From: Streptomyces sp. NRRL WC-3618
GTDB taxonomy: Bacteria; Actinomycetota; Actinomycetes; Streptomycetales; Streptomycetaceae
Direction of reading: 5' to 3'
DNA: 64,000 bases
Assembly (NCBI RefSeq): GCF_001280005.1
Contig: NZ_LGDW01000002.1
Location: 1 to 64,000, forward strand
Positions within the stretch are counted from its first letter, which is position 1. Each line of letters begins with the position of its first letter. The position numbers were made by a program, and so were the translations under genes. The notes under the pieces are model-generated. The model did no database searches. It was not told the DNA's origin and was given only the letters and a program-made list of their open reading frames with translations. Shown here piece after piece: positions 17,590-25,406 of this stretch.

Positions 17590-18392
17590 TCATCGCGTGT
17601 GATCTCGACGGAACGCTGACCGACCACGACGGTGTCATCTCGGCACAGAACGCGCGGAGCCTGCTCTGGGCGAGGGAACGCGGTGTCATCTGCGTCCTCG
17701 CCACCAGCCGCCCTTCGCGATGCCTCGACCTGCCGAAGCGGCAGCTGGCGCTCTTCGACTGCGTCATCACGTGCGACGGAGCGGAGCGGGCCTTCCCGGA
17801 CCCTGCGGGTGTGTGGCTCCCCATGGCTCCCGGCGACATCGACCGCGCCGGGATCGCACTCCAGGACGCGGGCGTCAGCGGTGCCTACGCCGTGGAGTTC
17901 GGCACGGGCCTCGGCCACGAGAAGGGCTTCGCGGGCTGGCCCGCCACCGACAGAGGCAGCCCCTTCCGTATCGGGCGGCTCGAGGCGCTGTGCCGGCTGG
18001 CTCCGGTGGCGCGCGTCTACTTCCGCCCTGATGCCTCGGCCACTTGCGGCGCGGCGGCCGACGCGCTGACCACAGCGGCAGGCGAGGGCATCACGGTCTC
18101 CGAGCAGACCGAGGGGAGGGGCCTGGTGCAGTTCACTCATCGCAGGGCCACGAAGGGCGAGGCCTTGCGAACCTGGCTGGACGACACCCGCCACAAAGGA
18201 CCGCTGATCGCCTTCGGTGACCAGTTGAACGATCTGTCCCTGCTCGACCTGGCGGATGAGGCCTTCGCCGTGGGCGATGCGCACCCGGCTCTGCTCCGGC
18301 GCTACTCGCATCTGCCCGATGACGACGGCTCAGCCGTGGCCCGGGCGATCCGCCGGGTTGCCTCGCGGCGGCCGACCATCACGATGTCGTAG
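17586..18392 (+). CDS. HAD-superfamily phosphatase (Cof type)
   Basis: A 268-aa haloacid-dehalogenase-like hydrolase. Motif I is IIACDLDGTLTDHDG, motif II lies around VLATSRPSRCL, and the late acidic motif is IAFGDQLNDLSLLD (GD-x2-ND). A type C2 cap between motifs places it with the sugar-phosphate phosphatases (Cof, sucrose-phosphate and mannosyl-3-phosphoglycerate phosphatases). A GTG start overlapping the GT2 stop (GTGA) is the best choice; the longer frame from 17472 would start inside the GT2 gene. Working just after a glycosyltransferase, it could remove a phosphate from a glycosylated intermediate. Confidence 0.85.
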   Translation: MIIACDLDGTLTDHDGVISAQNARSLLWARERGVICVLATSRPSRCLDLPKRQLALFDCVITCDGAERAFPDPAGVWLPMAPGDIDRAGIALQDAGVSGAYAVEFGTGLGHEKGFAGWPATDRGSPFRIGRLEALCRLAPVARVYFRPDASATCGAAADALTTAAGEGITVSEQTEGRGLVQFTHRRATKGEALRTWLDDTRHKGPLIAFGDQLNDLSLLDLADEAFAVGDAHPALLRRYSHLPDDDGSAVARAIRRVASRRPTITMS

Positions 18393-18401
18393 GAAGTGAT
18401 C

Positions 18402-19607
18402 ATGTACGGTCATCCATCGCCGCAGGAACCGGCCCAGCCCTCTGTCACCGCCGCGCCTTCGTCCCTGGCCGTGGCAGGTGACGGTTTCGGATGGGGGAGC
18501 GTGGGTCTCCTCGCAGCGGTTCTCGGCTCGATCAGGCTTCGCGAGAACGGCCTGACCCGCTTCCTGGGACTCGACACCGGTATCGGCCGCCCCGTCCTGC
18601 GCCGTCATGCCGTCCACGACTGGGCGGACACTTCCGACCTGACGGACGGTGAGCTGAGGAACCTCCTGGCCCGGCATTCCGTGGAGGCTGCCGTGGTCGT
18701 GCTCAACGCGGAGCTCGCCCTCCGCCTGGAGCGGGTGGGTTGTCCGGTCGTCTACGTCGACACGAACCCCTTCATGTGGACCGAGCACGAACTCATCCCG
18801 CAGACCGTCACCCGCTACTGCGCGCAGTTGTGTCCAGCCCTGCCACAGCTCTGCTGGCCCGTCCTGCGGGGGATCACTTCGCTGCACTGGGTCGGCCGGA
18901 TCATAGGTCCCCGCCCGTCCCCGTCCGGCGCCGTCGTGCCGGGCAAGGCGGTTCTCAACTTCGGAGGGCTGCAGTCGCCCGCCACCACGGCCGGAAGCGT
19001 CCAAAGCTACCTACGGCTGGTGTCCACCGCGATGATGACGGCCTTCAAGGAGCAGGGATACGAGCGGGTGGTCGTCACCGGCAACCTGGACGCGGACGCT
19101 CTGCCGATCCCGGCGGACCTCGCCTCCGACCTGGACGTGAGTGGCGGTCGCCTGCCCCGGGAACAGTTCCTGAACGAGCTGGCCACCGCGGACATCATCG
19201 CGACGTCACCAGGGCAGACCACACTGCTGGAGATCGGCGCTCTTGGGCGCCGGGCGGTCGTGCTGCCACCCCAGAACCTCAGCCAGATCCTGCACGCCGA
19301 CGAGGTCTCCCTGATCGTGGACCCGAACATCGTGGTGACATGGCCACAGGGAACGGTCGACCAGGACCGTATCGCCCGGGAACGCGGCCGGGGCGAGGAC
19401 TGGGCGATCTCCACGATGTACGGCGAGATATCGGCCGCCGCGGCCACCTGGCCCGACGGTGTGCCGGAGCTCGCCCGAAGCTGCTCCGACGCCTTGGCCT
19501 ACGCTCGGCGCAAAGAGACGAGCCTCGCCCCGCTGGGCGCCGTGACCGGCAATGAGGGCGCGGAGGAAGTCGTCGACATCCTCCACGACTTCCTCCGAAA
19601 AGCATGA
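18402..19607 (+). CDS. GT-B glycosyltransferase-like, cytosylglucuronate synthase type
   Basis: A 401-aa protein with a GT-B-like two-domain layout. The N-terminal half has AVAGDGFGWGSVGLLAAVLG and VVLNAELALRLERVGCPVV, ending in FVDxxPF-like YVDTNPFMWTEHE. The C-terminal half carries the donor-site pattern IIATSPGQTTLLEIGALGRR. This arrangement resembles the cytosylglucuronate synthases that join cytosine to UDP-glucuronate in blasticidin- and mildiomycin-type antibiotics, though that match is from memory and unproven. ATG at 18402 has aggaa at 18391-18395; GTG at 18396 is too close to that site. It is the last gene of the operon, and its 3' end is tandemly repeated. Confidence 0.6.
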   Translation: MYGHPSPQEPAQPSVTAAPSSLAVAGDGFGWGSVGLLAAVLGSIRLRENGLTRFLGLDTGIGRPVLRRHAVHDWADTSDLTDGELRNLLARHSVEAAVVVLNAELALRLERVGCPVVYVDTNPFMWTEHELIPQTVTRYCAQLCPALPQLCWPVLRGITSLHWVGRIIGPRPSPSGAVVPGKAVLNFGGLQSPATTAGSVQSYLRLVSTAMMTAFKEQGYERVVVTGNLDADALPIPADLASDLDVSGGRLPREQFLNELATADIIATSPGQTTLLEIGALGRRAVVLPPQNLSQILHADEVSLIVDPNIVVTWPQGTVDQDRIARERGRGEDWAISTMYGEISAAAATWPDGVPELARSCSDALAYARRKETSLAPLGAVTGNEGAEEVVDILHDFLRKA

Positions 19608-19660
19608 CTCCCTCCGAAAGACATGACTTCCTCCGAAAGACATGACTTCCTACCGAAAGG
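19584..19660 (+). repeat. 19-bp tandem repeats over a gene end
   Basis: Four consecutive copies of the unit catgacttcctccgaaaga, with one or two differences each, start inside the last codons of the GT-B gene (19584-19602) and continue past its TGA stop (19603-19621, 19622-19640, 19641-19660). Each later copy recreates the ATGACT around the stop. Slippage duplication of the gene end is the likely origin. Confidence 0.85.
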
Positions 19661-19735
19661 GCTGAGCCCGTGACGCCCGTGACGGGAACGAACCTCCGCG
19701 ATCCTCGCCGACCAGGCATCCAGCCACCGGGTACG

Positions 19736-20995
19736 TCAACTCTGTCGCCCGGGTGACCTGGTCCGGTGGGCGGCAACGGCCATGATGGCAACGGAGGTCA
19801 GGGCGATCCCGCTCCCTACGTAGAGCGGTGCCGCGTAGCCGTAGCCCGCGGTGATGGCGAGACCTCCGAGCCAGGCGCCGAGGGCGTTGCCGACGTTGGA
19901 GGCGGAGACGTTGGCGCTGGCAGCGAGGGCGGCGCCGTGGGCGGCGTCGGTGACTCGGGTGATCATGCCGGGGACGCTGGCGAAGCCGCATACGCCCATC
20001 AGGAAGACCAGAAGCACTGTCGCGGTGGCGCTGGCGGCCAGCAGGCCGAACACGAACAGCGTGACGGTGAGGCCGGACAGCGCCAGCAGCAGGGCGCGGT
20101 CGCGGTCGATGTCGGCGGCCCGACCGCCGATCATGTTGCCGACGACCAGGCCGACGCCGTAGACCATCAACAGCCAGGAGACATCCCCGGTGGAGAAACC
20201 GGCGACCTCGGTGAAGGTGTACGCGATGTAGCTGAAGGCGCCGAACATGCCGCCGTAACTGAGGGCGGTGGCCGCCAGAGTGAGCCAGACCTGCGCGGAG
20301 CGGAAGACACGGAACTGGGCACGCAGGCTGGTGGGCGCCGCCGCGATCCGGTCCGTCCCGTTCCCGGTGGACCGCTGCTGACCTGCCCAGGCCGGGACCA
20401 GGGCGGCGATTCCGGCGAGGGCGAGGACGCCGATGCCGGTGACGGCCCAGAAGGCCGCCCGCCAGCCCCAGCGTTCGCCGACCAGGGCACCGAACGGCAC
20501 GCCCAGCACGTTCGCCACCGTCAGGCCGGCGAACATGATCGCCACCGCGCGGGACTTGCGCTCCGGCGCGACCAGGGCCCGGGCGACCAGCGAGCCGATC
20601 CCGAAGAACGAGCCGTGACACAGGGCGGCGACGATCCGGCCGAGCATCATCATCTGGTAGTTCGGGGCGATCGCGGACAGCAGGTTGCCGACGACGAACA
20701 AGGCGACCAGACCGACCAGGACGTTCTTGCGCGGCAACCGTGTCGTCGCGGCGGTGAGGGCGATCGCGCCGACGGCGACGCTCAGGGCGTAGCCGGAGAT
20801 CAGCCAGCCCGCCGCAGCCTCGGACACCGAGAAGCTCGACGCGACCTGCGGCAGCAGCCCGGCGATCAGGAACTCGGTCAGCCCGATCCCGAACCCGCCC
20901 AGCGCCAGCGCGATCAGCCCGACCGGCATCCGCTGCTCAACTACTGGGCTCTGTACGTCGGTTCCGGTGTCGAGTTCGGAAGTCCCGTCGTTCAT
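19736..20995 (-). CDS. MFS drug/metabolite efflux transporter
   Basis: A 419-aa major-facilitator-superfamily transporter with 12 predicted membrane helices, of the DHA1 (AraJ/Cmx chloramphenicol-efflux-like) group. Family motif A-like sequence occurs after helix 2 (TRLPRKNVLVGLVAL), with GRIVAALCHGSFFGIGSLVA typical of this subfamily. The ATG at 20995 begins the conserved domain and has aaaggga upstream; the 69-residue in-frame extension has no family similarity. It diverges from the GT5-like gene with a 145-bp shared promoter region and is well placed to export the compound made by the neighbouring cyclitol genes. Confidence 0.88.
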   Translation of the reverse strand: MNDGTSELDTGTDVQSPVVEQRMPVGLIALALGGFGIGLTEFLIAGLLPQVASSFSVSEAAAGWLISGYALSVAVGAIALTAATTRLPRKNVLVGLVALFVVGNLLSAIAPNYQMMMLGRIVAALCHGSFFGIGSLVARALVAPERKSRAVAIMFAGLTVANVLGVPFGALVGERWGWRAAFWAVTGIGVLALAGIAALVPAWAGQQRSTGNGTDRIAAAPTSLRAQFRVFRSAQVWLTLAATALSYGGMFGAFSYIAYTFTEVAGFSTGDVSWLLMVYGVGLVVGNMIGGRAADIDRDRALLLALSGLTVTLFVFGLLAASATATVLLVFLMGVCGFASVPGMITRVTDAAHGAALAASANVSASNVGNALGAWLGGLAITAGYGYAAPLYVGSGIALTSVAIMAVAAHRTRSPGRQS

Positions 20996-21140
20996 ATGCC
21001 TGCCATTCCCTTTCAAGTGAGCCCCTGCGACGAGGCTTTCACGTGTGGCCCGCGAGTGGATCACCGGCAGGCAAAGTGGCCGAAATCCCTTCGGCGGGCC
21101 CCGAGACCCGCAGGAGATGATCAGAATCCGGAGGACGAAG

Positions 21141-23108
21141 ATGACGAAGATGACGAAGAGGGCGGACGATTTGCGCATCATCGAGTGCCACTTCGAGTTC
21201 ACGGGGTTCGACGACCACCTGGTGAAGGCCGGGACCTCTGTCTATCTGTGGAACCTCGTCCGGCAGTTCAAGGCCGCCGGACACCGGACCGGAGCCGTGA
21301 CCGCCGCGCACGGTCTCCTGGACGCCATCGCCGAGAAACACGCCGTCACCGATCTGGACTGGCGGTTCGCCGACCGGATACCCGTACGGCTGGATCCCGC
21401 CGAGTGGCCCGGATTCCCCGAGACGGTCACTCTGGACGTCACCGCACGCGCCCACCGGATCACCGTGGACGGTATCGACATCGTGCTGCTGAGCGGCGAC
21501 CTGCTCGACAACCACCCCGACAGCCTCTACCCGCCACGCGAACTCAGGGGCCACAGCCTGGACTTCCTCAAGCCGCTGGTGTTCCAGGTGGTGGCGGCCC
21601 GCTATGTGCGGGAGCAGCTCCCCGCGGGAACGGTCGTCCATCTGCATGAGCCTTTCCATCACTACCTCCTGCCCGGCCTGCTGGCCGGACATGGCTTCCA
21701 TGTCATCTCCACCGTGCAGACCAACATGGCCGTCAACACCAAGGTGTACGGTCCCGAAGTGCGCGGCGTGCTGGAGAGCCAGGGCGCGGACGCGTCGGTC
21801 GCCGACGGGCTCGCCGACCCACCGCTCGACGCGCCCCTGGAACGGGTGATGCGGGCCTTCCTGCCGCGCACCCTGCTCTACCAGGACTATCCGCGGGGGC
21901 CGGGGCGCGAGTACATCTCCATGCTGGGTCTGGTCGTGCGGTCCGTGGCCGCGATGGACTTCCTCTCGGAAGGGCAGCTGGACCACGCGCTGACCCAGGC
22001 GGAGACGCCGTTCGAGCAGCTCTTCCAAACTCTTTCCGTACGGCGGGAGTTGAGGGCGCGCGAGCAGTTGCTGGTGGTGGGGGGCTGCGCCATCGGAGAC
22101 GAGTGGCTGCACGTACGGCGGGACGACGAGGTCCGCGAACGGACGCTCGGCGGACTGGGGTTGGACCCGCGGTTGCCGACGATCTACCACAACGCGCGTT
22201 ACTCCGTGCAGCACAAGGGCCAGCAGGAGTTGTTCAAGGGTGTCCGCAGGCTGCTCGATGGGGGCGGGCGCTGCAACGTGCTCTTCCACTGCCTGGCGCC
22301 GCGTCCCCCCGAGGACGCGGATCTCACCGAACTGGCCCAGGCGTACCCGGGGTTGGTGCGGATCGAGACCGGGCCGATGAGCAACGCCGAGATCAAGGAC
22401 TGGGCCGTGTCGAGCGATTTCTGCGTCTTCCCGTCCAAGTTCGAGATGGACACCTTCCTGATGGCGATGGGGGAGGCGATGGCGAGCGGCTGCGTGCCCG
22501 TCGCCACCGCCCAGCGCGGGATGCGTCACTTCCGCCACTCCTTCGACCTCGACGCTCCCGGGGTGACCGGGCTGGCCCTCCCGCGCTCGTTCCGGGTGGA
22601 CGACCCGCTGCTGACGGAGGCGGTACACACCGGGCTGGCCCGGATGCTGGAGCTGTGGCACCGCGACCCCGAACGGGTCGAGGCGTTTCGGGCGCGGGCG
22701 GTCGAGGTCGGCCGGAGCTTCACCTGGAAGGCCGCCGCCGAGCGGTTCCTGGCGGTGTTCGCCGCGTGCGCGGCCGGTACCCCGCCCGCGGACGCCGTGC
22801 CCGCGGGGCGTGAACTGGTCCGTGCGGGCGAGGCGGCCGGCAGGCGGCTCGACGCCGGCCACGGCAGCGTACGGCGCGGCCAGGGCGACGGGCTGGACGT
22901 ACGGTGGCATGCGCCGGATGCGAGCCGGGTCGAGCTGGTGTCGGCGGACCCGGACGGATCGGTCGAGGTCACCGCACTGGCGCGGGACGCCGACGGATTC
23001 ACCGGGACGGTGCCGTGGCCCACCGCCGACCGCGCCCTCGCCGTCCTGGTGACCGGCCCCGACGGACACTCGGCCTGGTCGCGGGTCGAGCCGCCGGCCC
23101 CGGCCTGA
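21141..23108 (+). CDS. GT5 (glycogen-synthase-like) glycosyltransferase, possible pseudo-glycosyltransferase
   Basis: A 655-aa GT-B enzyme. The N-terminal donor-loop region KAGTSVYLWNLVRQFKAAGH matches the KxGG-type start of glycogen/starch synthases. VHLHEPFHHYLLPGLLAGHG follows, and the C-terminal half has the acidic signature PSKFEMDTFLMAMGEAMASG near residue 432-451. About 80 extra residues at the end form a beta-rich module like a small carbohydrate-binding domain. GT5-like AcbS makes the pseudo-glycosidic link in acarbose, so this is a candidate coupling enzyme using an NDP-cyclitol. ATG at 21141 has ggaggacgaag upstream; other in-frame starts exist at 21117 and 21150 within a 9-bp repeat. 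It converges with the oxygenase gene. Confidence 0.72.
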   Translation: MTKMTKRADDLRIIECHFEFTGFDDHLVKAGTSVYLWNLVRQFKAAGHRTGAVTAAHGLLDAIAEKHAVTDLDWRFADRIPVRLDPAEWPGFPETVTLDVTARAHRITVDGIDIVLLSGDLLDNHPDSLYPPRELRGHSLDFLKPLVFQVVAARYVREQLPAGTVVHLHEPFHHYLLPGLLAGHGFHVISTVQTNMAVNTKVYGPEVRGVLESQGADASVADGLADPPLDAPLERVMRAFLPRTLLYQDYPRGPGREYISMLGLVVRSVAAMDFLSEGQLDHALTQAETPFEQLFQTLSVRRELRAREQLLVVGGCAIGDEWLHVRRDDEVRERTLGGLGLDPRLPTIYHNARYSVQHKGQQELFKGVRRLLDGGGRCNVLFHCLAPRPPEDADLTELAQAYPGLVRIETGPMSNAEIKDWAVSSDFCVFPSKFEMDTFLMAMGEAMASGCVPVATAQRGMRHFRHSFDLDAPGVTGLALPRSFRVDDPLLTEAVHTGLARMLELWHRDPERVEAFRARAVEVGRSFTWKAAAERFLAVFAACAAGTPPADAVPAGRELVRAGEAAGRRLDAGHGSVRRGQGDGLDVRWHAPDASRVELVSADPDGSVEVTALARDADGFTGTVPWPTADRALAVLVTGPDGHSAWSRVEPPAPA

Positions 23109-23134
23109 GACGAGGACGTCCTTGGCACCCGGGG

Positions 23135-24106
23135 TCATCCGATGGTGAGACTGGCCCCGACCTTCTCCAGGATCGACTCCCCGGCGATCACCGGGCGCAT
23201 CCCCGCGCCGCCGCCCGCCGGGGCGGCCAGCGGGACGACCTCGGTGTCGGGGTCGGTCTCGAAGAAGTAGACCAGGGAGACGAGTTCCTCGTCGGGTGCG
23301 GAGTCGCTGGGGGCGAGGACCCGGTGACGGAGGGATCGCCACCGGCCGTCCGTCCACAGGTTCATCAGGTCTCCGAGGTTGACGACCAGGGTGCCTTCTT
23401 CGAAGGGCGGCTTGAACCAGCCCTCCGCCTCGTTCCAGACTTCCAGCCCGCCGACCCCTTGTTGCCGGTCGAGGAGGCTCAGCGTGCCGAAGTCGGTGTG
23501 CGGGCCGACCCGCATCTGTCCCTCGACGACGCCGCCGACGGCTCGCAGCGACGGGTACCAGTTGACGTTCTGGGTCCAGGTCGCACGCTGCGAGCGCGAG
23601 GTGAAGAAGTCCTCCGACAGGCCGAGCACCGCGGCGAGGACGGTGAGTACCTCGTGAGCGACCCGCGTCATGTGTCCGGTGTACTCCAGCGCCGTCTCCC
23701 GCAGTTCCGGCTGCTGCGCGGGCCACTTGTTGCGCGGGTAGTACCGGTCGTCGTAGGACGGGTCGCCCGTGGTGTGGGAGGGCCCGACGTGGAAGGCCTC
23801 GTGCAGGTCGGGGGTGCCGGCCTGGCCGTCGACGGCGCCGACATCGAGCGCGCCCAGACCTCGCCAGCCGTTGTCGTACGGGCGGCTGACGGCGTACCGC
23901 CGCTTGGTGTCGGCGGGCAGGGCGAAGAAGTCACGGCCGTGGGCGCGCATACGGTCGGTGAGTTTCCGCGGGACGCCGTGGCCGCGCAGGAGGAAGAGGC
24001 CGGTTTCACGCAGAGCGCCGTCCAGCGCCGTCACGATCCCGGTGCGGTGGGCCTCGTCCGAGGTCCGCCATTCGGCGAGGTCCAGAACGGGGATGTCACG
24101 AGACAT
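23135..24106 (-). CDS. 2-oxoglutarate/Fe(II) oxygenase (isopenicillin N synthase family)
   Basis: A 323-aa non-haem iron oxygenase with an N-terminal DIOX_N region (IPVLDLAEW, GLFLLRGHGVP) and a C-terminal double-stranded beta-helix. The iron ligands are visible as VGPHTDFGTLSLL (H-x-D) and WRSLRHRVLAP (distal H). The position of the usual 2-oxoglutarate-binding R in R-x-S reads L-V-S (EELVSLVYFF), so co-substrate binding may be unusual. The start overlaps the end of the preceding GT2 gene by 11 bases. In the validamycin pathway a related enzyme, VldW, hydroxylates the finished pseudo-oligosaccharide; a tailoring role here is an inference from context. Confidence 0.82.
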   Translation of the reverse strand: MSRDIPVLDLAEWRTSDEAHRTGIVTALDGALRETGLFLLRGHGVPRKLTDRMRAHGRDFFALPADTKRRYAVSRPYDNGWRGLGALDVGAVDGQAGTPDLHEAFHVGPSHTTGDPSYDDRYYPRNKWPAQQPELRETALEYTGHMTRVAHEVLTVLAAVLGLSEDFFTSRSQRATWTQNVNWYPSLRAVGGVVEGQMRVGPHTDFGTLSLLDRQQGVGGLEVWNEAEGWFKPPFEEGTLVVNLGDLMNLWTDGRWRSLRHRVLAPSDSAPDEELVSLVYFFETDPDTEVVPLAAPAGGGAGMRPVIAGESILEKVGASLTIG

Positions 24107-25352
24107 GGCTGTCTGCCCTTCGGTCGTGCGGTGCCCGCTGGTGGCCGGTTTTGGCCGGCCGGGTGAACCGGTGGACGTCGCCGATGGGCTCCGCGGAAGG
24201 CCCCCAGCTCAGAGCGGGGATATGGGCGTTGACGAGTTCGCCGTCCTCGCGCAGGACCGCGGAGGACGGGTGGTACATGTGCAACAGCGGGTCGTGGTAG
24301 TGGTCGAAGGCGGAGTTGATGTCCATGCGGTAGGCGAAGTCGTTGTCCTCGCCGCCCCAGCCCTCGAATCGTTCGTCCATCCCGCCGATCCGGTGGAAGG
24401 CGCTGGTGCGCACCCACACACAGCAGCCGGGAGGGCGGCGCAGCACGAAGGCGCGCAGACGCTCGCCGTCCACCTCCGGGGCGCGCCGCCACAGCCGCTC
24501 CTCGATGGCCCAGGAAGTGGCGGGTTCGTCGAGGCACCACATGTCGCGGTAGCTGAGGTGGCCCATGGTGCCGGGGTGGTGGAAGCGGGCCACGTTGCGT
24601 GCGATGAAGTCGCGGTCGACCAGGGCGTCCGCGTCCAGGACACAGATGATCTCCGCCTGGCCGGGGGCGTTGACCACGCCGGCGTTCACCGCCCAGGACT
24701 TGTTGAAACTGCCGGGCTTGTGCGCGAAGAGATAGTGGTCGGCAAAGGGTTCGATGGCGTCGCGCCGGCGCGGTTCGTGATCCGTCTCCACCACCACGAC
24801 CTGGTAGAAGGAGCGGGGCACGGACTGGTCCCGCAGGGCCAGCAGACAGGCCAGCAGATTGCGCAGGCGCAGTCCCTGGCGTTGGTCGCGAAACGGCACC
24901 ACGACCCGTACCCGGGGGGTGTCGCCGGGCGCGAGCCCGGCCCCAGGCGCCAGGGTCCGCAGCCGCCCGGCGTCGACGACGTCCTGGCCGGTCCCCTGGT
25001 AGCGGCGGCCCAGCTGGTAGCCCAGACGGGAGTTGGACTCCGCCGCCCAACCTCGGGCGAAGAGGGTGTCGAGGGCCGGTCCGCCGCCCGCGGCGGCGAG
25101 TTCGACCAGCCGCGCGTGCAGGGCCAGGTGCAGTGCCGGGTCGGACGGGCGGCCCTCGAGTTCACCGACCCTGCGGCGCAGGACCTCGTCACCGGTCTGC
25201 TCGGCCGCCTCCAGCACCTCCTGCCGGTAAGGGAGTCCGCGTTCCCAGTAGAAGATGCTGGCCTCGCGGGCCTGGGGGTCGAAGTGCACGGCCAGTGTGG
25301 TGACGACGGCCGTGGCCAGGAGGTCCGGATCGGTGGGTGTCAGCGTGGGCAC
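24096..25352 (-). CDS. Family 2 glycosyltransferase, ValG-like
   Basis: A 418-aa GT2 enzyme with an N-terminal helical region of ~140 residues followed by a GT-A catalytic domain. The DxD motif is ICVLDADALVDRDF, and the acceptor-side motif MDERFEGWGGEDNDF is the W-G-x-E-D type found in GalNAc transferases and ValG. ValG glucosylates validoxylamine A in validamycin biosynthesis. Similar size, domain order and its cyclitol-gene neighbours make glucosylation of a carbasugar core the best guess. A GTG start has aaaggac upstream. The gene begins 54 bp after the VOC epimerase gene and overlaps the oxygenase gene. Confidence 0.78.
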   Translation of the reverse strand: MPTLTPTDPDLLATAVVTTLAVHFDPQAREASIFYWERGLPYRQEVLEAAEQTGDEVLRRRVGELEGRPSDPALHLALHARLVELAAAGGGPALDTLFARGWAAESNSRLGYQLGRRYQGTGQDVVDAGRLRTLAPGAGLAPGDTPRVRVVVPFRDQRQGLRLRNLLACLLALRDQSVPRSFYQVVVVETDHEPRRRDAIEPFADHYLFAHKPGSFNKSWAVNAGVVNAPGQAEIICVLDADALVDRDFIARNVARFHHPGTMGHLSYRDMWCLDEPATSWAIEERLWRRAPEVDGERLRAFVLRRPPGCCVWVRTSAFHRIGGMDERFEGWGGEDNDFAYRMDINSAFDHYHDPLLHMYHPSSAVLREDGELVNAHIPALSWGPSAEPIGDVHRFTRPAKTGHQRAPHDRRADSHVS

Positions 25353-25406
25353 GGGGCGTCCTTTCGTTCGGCGGTCGCGGGAGGGGCAGGATTGCGCGGG
25401 CGCCGC

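Noticed and set aside
18402..19607. Naming the GT-B gene as blsD/milC (blasticidin or mildiomycin cytosylglucuronate synthase)
   Set aside because: Only general pattern resemblance is visible, and the other blasticidin/mildiomycin genes (for example CMP N-glycosidase of the BlsM/MilB type) are not present.
19766..21649. 627-aa plus-strand open frame opposite the MFS gene
   Set aside because: It is the antisense of a clear 12-helix transporter, with glycine/aspartate-rich low-complexity translation and no ribosome site.
21039..23726. 895-aa minus-strand frame opposite the GT5-like gene
   Set aside because: It covers two real genes in antisense and shows no domain; typical GC-bias artefact.
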